This document shows positions 43,061 to 53,235 of a DNA stretch of 64,000 nt, one piece after another (within the stretch, counting starts at the first letter, position 1; each line of letters opens with the position of its first letter). The notes beneath the pieces are model-generated. The model saw only the letters and a program-made list of their open reading frames with translations, searched no databases and was not told where the DNA came from. The position numbers and the translations under genes are program-made. Origin of the DNA: Isoetes taiwanensis (taxonomy: Eukaryota; Streptophyta; Lycopodiopsida; Isoetales; Isoetaceae); NCBI GenBank assembly GCA_021234155.1, contig JAJEKV010000003.1, positions 33,277,166 to 33,341,165 of the forward strand, given 5' to 3'.

Positions 43061-45877
43061 GAAATACATGCTAAGCACAATTGGCGTACAAGGAAAAGTT
43101 TCTGGCAAATCTGGCAGGAGTTCAGTTGTTAGTCGTCTTGCACGTGCTTGCTAAGGTAAAATGCAATGTGCAGAATACAAAGCAGCTTTCAAGGCAAATA
43201 CAATATGTAGCAATTCTTGCTCCAAGCAACAACTCAAACTCTCATCCTTAATTGTCTCCAAAAATCTTGAAGTAATAGATTAATACCATAGGAAGGCTTT
43301 CAAGGGCGAAACAATATGTAGAAGTTCTTAGTTAAGAGAGGGGCTTTTGGAGAGTTTCAAATTGCTCTGCTATAGGTATTCTAATTTCCTTGGATTTAGA
43401 AATGAATGCCTAGTGGCCATGGCTAATTAAACTAAAGATTTGTGTTTACGGCCAATCTGGCCGATACCTTCTATTTCTCGCTCTCAGATCGAATTCATCA
43501 AGCTATATCGAGAAATAAATTACCTTTGTTCAGACATCCTATATATACATATTTTGGTTAATATATTGATGTTATATTATCTGAATGCTTAAGTAGGTGT
43601 TGTTTTTGTGTTTCAGGCATATCCCCATATGCATACACTCTGCCAAATTGAAGGCCTGTCGGGTCTTACTGAATGTTAAGAAAGTGAATACTCTCTTGGG
43701 GTGTGGCCTCTCCTCTCTTCTGAGCCTGCAACGCAAGTCCTTGCTCCATTCGACATGAAAAAAAACTGTCACCTCACCTACTCTGCCCATGGTGCCTAGA
43801 GGGGGTAGGTGTCTCCGCACTGCTCTGGCGTCGATTCGGACCAGATTTGGCATCATGTCATCATTTAGGGGAGGGTCTCCATGTCAAAAGATGGATCCTT
43901 AAGAACCCTTCTAAGCATCCTTCTCGCAAAACTCTTCTATAGAAAGCCCTTGGGACAGACGTGTGGGCAACTTCCCAATCTCTAGAATTGCAAGTTGACT
44001 ATGCTAACGAATTGCAAATATCGACATCAAATTCTAGGCTAAGTCTTCGTGTGCAGAAGACCTCACCTTGAAAGAAACACCAAGGAGCTCAAATCCAACA
44101 CACTTCTAGTCAAGTGGTGCTTGCCAAATAGTGCTTGGTGACGCGTCAGTGTACCCTTCTGGTTCTTGCAGAGAAATCATTGTCTCTGCATCAATTTTCT
44201 TTTGTGTTTGTCTGGCACGATATGATTGCTTCAATGTTTTAGTATATCTATTGTTTAAATTTGGTTTTTCCGACACCCCAAAAACTTTTTAGATTTTTCC
44301 CTTAACTTGATTTCCTATGGTTTGGGGTTTTTTTTGTTGCCGGAAGTTTTTCCAGGTGAACCAAAAATGAGATCAAGGAAAAAAAAAGAGACTGAACTAA
44401 AAATTAGGGGTTCATGTGCGAGGAGACGGTTCGATCTCTTTCATGTGTCGGGAGATCGATAGGGATGCTGGCAGGGTGGAGCTACATGCAAATTCGGCAC
44501 ATGCAGATTCTGGAGCTATGAGAAGAACATCTTTGATTATTCCTGGTATAACCTCATCCTTTTTCTGATCGATGGCATGCACCGCAACTCAATAGGTTTT
44601 CGGCGAAATCTAATGTCGGATGTGCCGGGTTGCATCTGAGAGGACGCAGTTGAGAACATGAACAGAGTTGGATAAAAAGATTTATCAGCATATAACGAGC
44701 GCCGGACTCAATGTTGCCTGCAATTTGGACTGCCGCAGGGAGAGCTATGGCAGAGGGGGTGAGCTGACAGCCATCGATTACCTGGGTATTGCCGTAATAA
44801 TCATGCATGTCTATGCTGGGAGCAAACATATCAAGCACATCTGGTATGATTGTTTACACATGCAGATGCAGGATTTAGAGGCATATAGTTGTTAAATGTC
44901 AGAATTTCTAAGTCTGCTATGGCTTGAAATGCTCCAAAACCCTCTTGGTTAATAGATGCAAGTATTCACTAGATGTATCTAGAGGCTGTGCTTAGCAACT
45001 GCAAAGGACTCAAAGGTCTTCTTGCATTCAATCTTGGCATTAATATTTTTTGTAGTGTTCTTGGAAATGAGGCTCCTTCGTTCCTTTGTTTCTCTTTAAT
45101 CACTTTGCCATTTAGATCAGGGTTATACGAAAAATCTACTTTGAAAGAATTTGGCTGCAAGATTCCAATAAAGGATTTGAGAAGAGGTCTATAGCTCATA
45201 ATATATGTGCTTTTCCAGAGTTCAACCATATTTCAAAGCAGGTGGAAAATGCTAATGCTTTTACTTATATCTTTTTTTCTATAACTCCGATGTTTTGAAA
45301 TTTTGTATTCCAATGGATTGATGTAGCAGGAAAATTCATGTCCTTGGCAGCTCCAAAGCCCCCTATCGATATTTTTGAGAAGAAAACATAGATCCAAATG
45401 TGGCCAAATCTTCGAAGTTTTGCGGGGGATTGTGTATTCTTTCTCGTGTATTTTTTGAGAAGAAAACATATGGCCGGACTTTCGCTTTCCCATCTTTGTT
45501 ATTCTCATTAAGAACTTTATTTTTTTCAGGCTATGGTTGTTATGGGATCATTGTTGTGGGGTTCTAAGCTTTGGTGTATTCAGACAAAAGAAGCAAAACA
45601 TATTTATTTGCCCCCAATGAAGTTTCATTTCAGGCCTATTCTTTTCTTGCTTCTTAAGTTGCAGAGTTGCCAAGGTCGTTTGTGCATTATCTACATATTT
45701 AGATTCGGAATTCAGGTTGGGGTTACGTTTTCTTCTTAGAAGTTTGAAGCTCATGTGGTTTGCCTTTTCTAGCAGCTAATACAGGCCCACCCATATATTT
45801 CATATTTGTTTTTGTATAAATGTGACGTCTCTTTCAAAATTCTAAATTTTGTTATTTTTGATCTACCAGGGTCTCCA
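43061..45877. other. Intergenic DNA, no supported gene
   Basis: ORFs of 60-95 codons on both strands (for example 43572-43856 -, 44554-44838 -, 45233-45508 -) show no domain. Pairs such as TTTTTGAGAAGAAAACATA (45375 and 45453) are short direct repeats. It may include introns or 3' parts of the recombinase gene, which could not be traced. Confidence 0.45.
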
Positions 45878-45976
45878 TCTACTCAGCCATGGCTGTTTTA
45901 GAAGATAGGTCTGGCCCGATAGTTTAAAACGAGCTATGTGGCCATACTCATCTTCTAAAACAGTCATGACTACACC
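45878..45976. repeat. Imperfect inverted repeat (about 30-bp arms)
   Basis: The left arm around CATGGCTGTTTTAGAAGAT pairs with ATCTTCTAAAACAGTCATG on the right, with GTAG/CTAC extensions and a 30-base loop. The transcript could form a stable hairpin, and a MITE remnant or small-RNA-like foldback is possible. Confidence 0.6.
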
Positions 45977-46239
45977 TGCTCGATTATGCTTAGCAACTCC
46001 ATCTTCAACAAATCAATCTACAGGTAATGTCTGATCCTAGCCTATGCAAACAATGATGGTCTTTGGGGCTCCACTGCTATGATGACGTTTTCTCTTAAGC
46101 ACTTGAGCATCCTAGGCTATGATTTCTTCTTTATATGCTTACATATGTGCCTCTTTGTTTCACAATCATTGAGATGAAGACGAATACAATCACAAGTATA
46201 ACATTATTAATTATTGCATTGCATGGATTACTATAAACA

Positions 46240-46366
46240 ACACGTTCTTTTGTAGAATGAGTCCTGCTCTATAATAGATAATTTATTATTGTTCATTTAG
46301 CGCATTCTTTTGTAGAATGAGTCTTGCTCTATAGTAGATGATTTATCTTTGTTCATTTATTTACAG
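46240..46366. repeat. 63-bp tandem duplication
   Basis: Two units share TTCTTTTGTAGAATGAGTC and GCTCTATA(A/G)TAGAT with few differences. Confidence 0.75.
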
Positions 46367-48003
46367 TTGCACATTTAATCAGCTAAATACAACACTGCTT
46401 GCTTTATTTGCATGGATGAACTGTGCCTATTTAGCTTTGATCTATGGATGCCCATGTCTATGGATATGGATGCAGTGTTTGGAACAGAGGGCAAACACTG
46501 AATTTTTGGGTGTTTGTGTTTCTTTATGCTTACTTCAGATTGCGGTTGCTCTTTACTCACCTGCATCTTGCAGAAGAACAAACAACCACTGGAGCCTATT
46601 CTAACATATTGGAGCCCCCTTCTGAGATTAATTCGAGCTGGTTGACAGCACCATGTAGAAGTATGTATAGTTTTCAAGTGTTTATAGGTGATTTATATTC
46701 TCGGCCTCCTTATCCATTCTATAGTTTTAGTTTATATGTTTTGTAAGTATCGACGCAAAACTATTACAAATTGAAGATGCTTTGTACTACCAAGCAAATG
46801 AAGATTCAGGTAAAAACATAAAGATGTAATCTGGTTCAATTATTCCACAGATTCTAGACTTCACATGTTTTCCCACATGCATTAATTTGGTTGATTGAAG
46901 GTTGTAGACCTGTTTCAGAAAATGTCTTGAATTTTGTGATTAAAATGTCAGCTGAATATTTGACTTGCTTGAATGAATTCTGTAGATATATTTGAAGAAG
47001 AGGCAGCTCTCCATACCTGATTAGGTTGGTCTATGTACCTGATCTTTGGCGGTCAGATATAGCTGGATTATAATTAGAGCTTGCTGCAAAAGGACACACC
47101 ACTTGAGATAATTTGTTCAACAATGTGGCATCTACCTTTCAAGAAAACGCCATGATGGCTATCTCTATGCCACCAAGTTAAGGCTACGAAACATTTTGGA
47201 GACAATTTTCTCTATCACAACACTAATTTGTTTCTTTTCATATTGTTTGCCTGCTTTATGCGACAAACTAACCGCTACCATTGCACATCTATTTTTTTCT
47301 TAGTCATGCACCACTTGGGAGACTAATAAAGTTTCCCTTTATACCTTACTAATTATTGCAACATGCTGAATTTGCAGAATCATGATGCAGCTAATCTCAC
47401 AGCTACAAGAAGCCATACAACCCAGGCAAATCAGCTGCAGACCTCAGAGGTAATGGATTTAACATATGTCTATTATGGTGGCACAAGCAAAGAACCAATT
47501 AAGAACTGAATATGTTGTTTGGTAAAAAAAAGCAGCAGGTATGTTTGTGGGCTGATCGCTTGCCTTGGAAAATATCGCAGGCCGGTTGTTATGCTGCTCA
47601 ATTTTAACATAAAACATGTTCTCCACCCATATTCAACATAGTTTGCCATGTTCTTTTTGCAAGTCAAAATCTATCAGAATCTTCTTCTCTTAGAGAAATA
47701 TTTTTGCAGAGATGCTATAATGCCTTCCCCTAGGCAATAGGGTAAAGCAACTGCCCTAATCCGTGGCCACAATTTGTAATGAATCATATATAAACTATTA
47801 GCATGTCCATAAGTGAAATATCATATGTTAGATATTTTCTTCATGCATTTTGCTTTTAAGATGTCAGTGATTTGTTAAATTAAACAGCTAGACATTGTTA
47901 CTTTTAAACAAAGAAATGTTAATACATATATTGTTAAATAATACAACCAAATTCTGCACTTAGCAACTATGCTTTTAATGAGCTTTAAGTTGTTTATTTT
48001 GTA
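46367..48003. other. Intergenic DNA, no supported gene
   Basis: ORFs at 46338-46746 overlap on both strands without a domain. No element borders found before the Helitron start at 48004. Confidence 0.45.
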
Positions 48004-50514
48004 TCTATACTATATAAATCGAGAATGCTTAATTTAACATTACCAACAATCTCCAACGAAGATTACACATGCTACAATAATTTATAAAGCCAAGTTTATA
48101 CAAAATCCTCGACCCAACAATGTTGGGGTTCATTTTCTACTCAAAATATTGTTCACATTATTGAGCTTGATTTTATATTCAAAATGCTCTACGAGGTTTG
48201 CTCCGGTCGTCTCACACTGTTGGGGGAGCCCGTTGTTAGTAGCATTGGGGTGCGCCAGGGCTGCCCTCTATCCCCGACGCTCTTCGGCTTGTACATTGAC
48301 CAGCTAGAAGAATGGCTAGCCGAGCACCGGGGGGCGCCGCTTGATGCACCACATAATCCGGCAACTCATATATATCGCCGATGATGTTGACTGCTCGCAT
48401 ATACCCCCTGAGGACATGCAATGCCACCTGGATGCTTTGGACACTTTCGCCAATTCACTGGCATGAGAGTTAACTTGGCCAAGACGAGGGGTGCCGCTTT
48501 GGTCCCATCATCCCCAAGCACCACGCCTTCCCTCATTCACTTACCAGGGGTGTAGTGGAGGTGGCTCGATCTTATAAGTATTTGGGCATTGAGTTTTCTA
48601 CTACCACACACCTTTGGGATGCATCCATCCAGTTACGGGTCACTTGCGGCCGGAAAGCCCCAGTATGCAATGCAAAACAATAGTCACAAGGCGCGCCGTA
48701 TGCATGGGGTCACCAGGCACACTTGTTCAGGGGCCTTGGTTGAACCCGGTCCTCCTCTATGGGGTAGAAGTGTGGGGGCGGTGATATCCCTCACCACTTG
48801 GAATCGATCTAGAGCGGTACAAAAGGCCTTCTTGGCCCGGCACCTTTGGAGTGAAATCCACGGTCCCATATCGGATCTTGCTCCAGAGACAGGCTTCCTT
48901 CCATTCTGAGGGTGCTTACTGAACGTCACATTATTTACTTCCGGAAGGTGGTGGCTATGGATGAAGCCGAGTACGCCCAACCTTGCTTTGGCGGTGGCGA
49001 TGGCCCTTGGCGACTCAAAGCTTCTTTGGAAAGACAAGCAAGCCCGGTGGTTCTCGCGATGGAATGTCGCGAGCACACAGATGTGGATCGATTACTGCAT
49101 ACACCGAAGGAACGCTACGCCTTGAAGCGATACTTGGATGCTTGCTTCATGGCCAAGATTTGGGATCTGAGGGCCCTCTCACATGTCAAGGTGGCAAATT
49201 ATCGGCAATGCCGGGTTAATCCCATGCTCACGAGGGGCCACACCACTACTGCGCACCCATCTACCCATGAAAAAAGTGCGGGGGTGATTGCTTCCATTCG
49301 CCGCAGTGCACACCACCTCTGCATTGAGGCGAGGGAGATGGATTCGGGGCGGCGTGAGGACCAGTCCGCCGCTTTGTCAACGGCGCCATTGAGGATGAAA
49401 GTCACGCCCTCGAGGCTTGTCCGGTGCATTTGAGCATATCCGGGCTCGGTATGCTCTGTTAGTTTTGCCCCCATCGGGCCTCGCATGAGCTCTTGAGCCG
49501 CCCTATGTAGGCTTGTTGGGATCATTACCTCCGGAGGTAATGGATCACGCGGACTTCGGTTATGCCCCCCGTCCGGCGCATTAACCTCGGTTGTACTTGT
49601 GATTATGTATATAATCGTGCGGTATGTCGAAGATCCTTATTGCTACTAAGGGTTTTCCCGAAAACCCTTCTGGGCGGGGTTTTTAATCCTCGTAGTAATC
49701 ATCGCTGCTTGCTCTCTCTTTGTACTTGGGTCCCATAGGCCAGTTGGTCTCCGTGGACGATAAAATCATATTCTATTCTATTCTACATTTGCCGGAGCAT
49801 AACGTTCATACAAAAGTTTTTAAGAGATAAACACAAAATCAACTTATGCCCAGTAATTATTGAATGGGAAAAAGTCCGTGCAACTCATAGAAAGCCAAAC
49901 TGACAATGCAGCTAATAGAACTTAAACTGATAATGCAACCCATAGAAAGCCAAATAGACAATTCAGGTAATAGAAAATGAACTGATAAGATGTAGGGTAA
50001 TGCCAAGCCCTAGAAGTGCTACAGTGCAACATCCTATTCAAGTGGAAACTTTAAAATCATACAAGTTGACCTTATTCCAACATAGGAATGTTCATTTGAC
50101 CTTCACACTGCAACCAATCGAGGTGAGGCTAACCACGAAGGCCTACCTTCAAAGTTGACTCATGCAATTGTTTTATTGTGCCTCATGCTTCTCAACAAAT
50201 CCCATATCAAAAAGATAATCTATTGTTATCTATATATATTCTCCATAAGCCCCAATTTCATTGATGCACCAGAGTTTTCTAAATGTACACACGATGTCCA
50301 TATTATGATAATTCAAAGATTTACATAGAAAATACAGGTGCTATTTGATCATCAAACAACATAATATAATCAAGTTTAAGTCCAAATACCACATACACAA
50401 AATTTATATATTGAATTCTATGTCAATGAATTACCCTTGCCCCCACCAGCCAACCATGAAAGAACCATCTCTTCAAATGTGCAAAAGCCCGGCAATGCCG
50501 GGCACCATAACTAG
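48004..50514 (+). mobile_element. Non-autonomous Helitron carrying a LINE fragment
   Basis: The left end is A|TCTATACTATATAAATC, the classical plant Helitron start. The right end is the hairpin GCCCGGCAATGCCGGGC (50487-50503), seven bases and CTAG, followed by host T. No Rep/helicase sequence lies between, so it is non-autonomous. A LINE fragment (48182-49795) occupies most of its length. A second Helitron-type 3' end lies at 51020, so nesting or alternative termination is possible. Confidence 0.7.
48182..49795 (+). pseudogene. LINE reverse transcriptase 3' half inside the Helitron
   Basis: It starts within the RT palm: SIGVRQGCPLSPTLFGLYID is the conserved LINE block, and YIADDVD (in the next frame, about 48374) is the catalytic FADD-type motif. 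LLYGVEVWG occurs further on, and GAIEDESHALEACP near 49390 marks the C-terminal zinc-finger region. Frames shift repeatedly. The 3' end is CGATAAAATCATATTCTATT plus further TTCTA units, a pentanucleotide tail instead of poly(A). It is 5'-truncated and more GC-rich than the surroundings. Confidence 0.75.
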
Positions 50515-50992
50515 TTATATAGTAATTTGTGTTAGTTGATGTAGCATACAAATTTGATTTCATCTCAGCATTTAGTAATGAGTACAACCATTATGAAATC
50601 ATAGTAAATAAACCCCTACATTGTATCATAAACAAAATCAAGAAAAGATAAAATAAAATTAGGTTCAACTCTCCTCTCTCTGAGGTTTCAGCGTCATAAT
50701 TTGCAAATGAGATATGTCTTAAACAATAGACCTTTCTAAACTTAACTAGCCAGCGGATTTGTCCAGTTTGTAGTATGTAAATTCTTTTGTCTCATATATG
50801 TGACTTTCTTTTGTCTCATGTATGTGACTTAGATATTACAATGAAATGTTAGAATATCTAACTTGAACATTGTAAATAGCATTTCTATAATTCAATACTT
50901 CTATTTCCACTTTCTCCCACCATGAACTAAGAAAGGCAATGCTAAATAAAGGCAATGAGCACGGACCCAACTTACAGGTTCCTCCAACGTAT

Positions 50993-51020
50993 GCCCAGCA
51001 ACGCTGGGCGTCATAACTAG
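50993..51020 (+). mobile_element. Second Helitron 3' terminus
   Basis: The hairpin GCCCAGCAACGCTGGGC (50993-51009) is followed by seven bases, CTAG and host T. It is close in sequence to the ends at 50514 and 22184, so it is the same family. Its 5' end was not found. The 480 bp between the two ends are AT-rich and contain a small TTTTGTCTCAT(A/G)TATGTGACTT duplication at 50788-50831. Confidence 0.7.
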
Positions 51021-51189
51021 TAGCTATATAAGACATACGAACATGCATGAATACATACATAAATAGTGGATATAATGTTAATGCGATATACATCTAATGT
51101 TATTTATATACATTTAGCATATTATCATTAAAAATCATGCCAGTCTAAAATGAATACTATAAAATGTCCATTTGCAAGGTTGTTTCGCT

Positions 51190-51731
51190 CGTACTAGCTA
51201 GTGGCGCTTTTGTGTCAAACTTAGCCCTTTTTGTGTCAAGATATTTATGTATTTTTACTTCACAATGTCACTAAATTGACACTTTTTTGACACAATCACG
51301 TGACGTAAGTGCCACAACATAAAACAGAGAATTTATGTAAAAGTTGTCAATACGTTTGACACTATAAAATGACATAAACTTTTTACAAAAGGCAACAAGA
51401 AGATATTATAAAATGTGACATAACTGCATAACAAAAATGACACAAAACTTTAGAACTAACGATGTTATAGAAGACACAAACCTATTGCTATACTTGACTT
51501 TAAATCATGTCACAATCTTTTCACCATACATGATGCAATCGTCATTACAAAAGGTAACAAAAAGTACCAAATATTTGACACACATATTTCACAAAAATGA
51601 TTTTGCTATTGACACAAGTTTTGACGCAGTCGAATTAATTTGTGTCACTTTCAAGCTTTTGACACAAATCTGACAAACCTTAAAAGGTAGTGACGCAGGG
51701 TTTAACGCAAAAACCCTATCCTCTTATAGTG
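51190..51731 (-). mobile_element. CACTA right terminus with subterminal repeats
   Basis: The element ends CCCTATCCTCTTATAGTG at 51731, the inverted form of CACTATAAGAGGATAGGG. Over 500 bp inward it contains many copies of TTTGTGTCA/TGACACAAA and GTCAAAC variants (for example 51204, 51229, 51660). The left terminus at 31658 shares the first 17 or so bases. The three bases flanking each end (CTA and CAT) differ, so they may not be one element. Confidence 0.6.
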
Positions 51732-52966
51732 CATGTAACTTTGGCACTACACTACTTCATGTTTAACATTCTTGGTTCAAACTTTAAATTTGGTTATGAA
51801 ACAAATTACATAAGAAATAATAATGACCAACATTACACATGTCTAAATTTTATGGGGAACTCTTGTATGGGATGATACAACTCCAGTTTAATTTAACCTT
51901 CTTATTTGTTTTTACCCAAATAGGATAAGACCTTTAATTTCCAACTTCCTTGCTAAAATCCTTATTCTAAATTCCTCATATAAAAATTTTGATCACTAGC
52001 AAACTATTTGAATAGTATTTTATTCATCATCATTATATTTGTATGTGGTATGTTCTTTGCCTTTCAAACATGTAAAAGATATGAAATGCTATTGATAACC
52101 CACTTGTGCATTTTTCTTTTTTATTAAATTATCTTGCATGAACATGTTTTTGTAGTTTCTTGAAGTTCAATATATAACAGATCATATCCTTTATATGAGT
52201 ATATATAAAACAAATTACATTTGAAGCGCTACATAAAGCATAGAATAAGAACTTCCTTCTATTCATTTGTCTAGTTGCATGTAACTTTGGCACTACACTA
52301 CTTCATGCTTACCATTCTCAGTTCAAACTTTAAATTAGGTTATGAAACAAATTACATAAGAAATAATAATGACCAATATTACACATGTCTAAATTTTATG
52401 GGGAACTCTTGTATGGGATGATACAACTCCAGTTTAATTTAACTTTCTTATTTGTTTTTACCCAAATAGGATAAGACCTTTAATTTCCAACTTCCTTGCT
52501 AATATCCTTATTCTAAATTCCTCATATAAAAATTTTGATCACTAGCAAACCATTTGAATAGTATTTTATTCATCATTATTATATTTGTATGTGGTCCGTG
52601 GACGATAAAATCATATTCTATTCTATTCTATTCTTTGCTTTTCAAACATGTAAAAGATATGAAATGCTATTGATAACCCACTTGTGCATTTTTCTTTTTA
52701 ATTAAATTGTCTTGCATGAACATGTTTTTGTAGTTTCTTGAAGTTCAATATATAACAGATCATATCCTTTATATGAGTATATATAAAACAAATTACATTT
52801 GAAGCGCTACATAAAGCATAGAATAAGAACTTCCTTCTATTCATTTGTCTAGTTGCATGTAACTTTGGCACTACACTACTTCATGTTTAACATTCTCGGT
52901 TCAAACTTTAAATTAGGTTATGAAACAAATTACATAAGAAATAATAATGACCAACATTACACATGT
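51732..52966. repeat. 545-bp tandem repeat, 2.2 copies
   Basis: Units start at CATGTAACTTTGGCACTACA at about 51732, 52276 and 52856. The second unit contains a 38-bp insertion (52597-52634); without it the periods are 544 and 542. Unit three is cut off after about 110 bp and runs into an inverted copy of itself. Unit identity is very high, so the amplification is recent. No ORF longer than 62 codons. Confidence 0.9.
52597..52634 (+). mobile_element. 38-bp LINE tail insertion
   Basis: CCGTGGACGATAAAATCATA followed by (TTCTA)n is identical to the 3' end of the LINE at 49758-49790. It interrupts the second 545-bp unit exactly where unit one reads TGTGGTATGTTCTTTG. It is an extremely 5'-truncated LINE insertion dated after the tandem duplication. 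Confidence 0.8.
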
Positions 52967-53019
52967 AAGTTTCCCATAAAATTTAGACATGTGTAATGTT
53001 AGTCATTATTATTTCTTAT
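52935..53019. repeat. Hairpin from an inverted end of the tandem repeat
   Basis: AAATAATAATGACCAACATT and ACATGT on the left pair with ACATGTGTAATGTTAGTCAT and the sequence that follows on the right, separated by 20 bases that are themselves part of the inverted copy. The arms are about 32 bp. Confidence 0.8.
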
Positions 53020-53029
53020 ATTAGTCAAG

Positions 53030-53235
53030 ACCTGGAGGTCCGGATGTGCTGGAGATCCATGTGGACCATCTGGCAACGGCGAGCCAGGTGGTCCAGGGGG
53101 GGATGGAGGTGAAGTGCCTCTTAAAATGCCACGCAACGGAGCATCAGGGAAGAACGGAGCACCTGGTCAAAATGGCGGGGCAGGAACGCCGGGGCACTAC
53201 GAGGTAAAGGTGGTAATGGAGGCAAAGGTGGCTAA
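53030..53235 (+). pseudogene. Collagen-like Gly-X-Y coding remnant
   Basis: One frame reads GCAGDPCGPSGNGEPGGPGG and later NGASGKNGAPGQNGGAGTPG, a run of Gly-X-Y triplets. After a one-base shift GKGGNGGKGG ends at TAA (53233-53235). GC content jumps to well above the flanks, and the segment abuts the hairpin at 53019. Collagen-like Gly-X-Y coding is uncommon in plants. It may be a captured exon or a Gly-rich protein fragment. No start codon or gene context is visible. Confidence 0.45.

Noticed and set aside
31658-51731. A single defined 20-kb CACTA element as an annotated feature
   Set aside because: Terminal sequences match, but the 3-bp flanks do not and no transposase was seen. It is kept only as a hypothesis in the findings.
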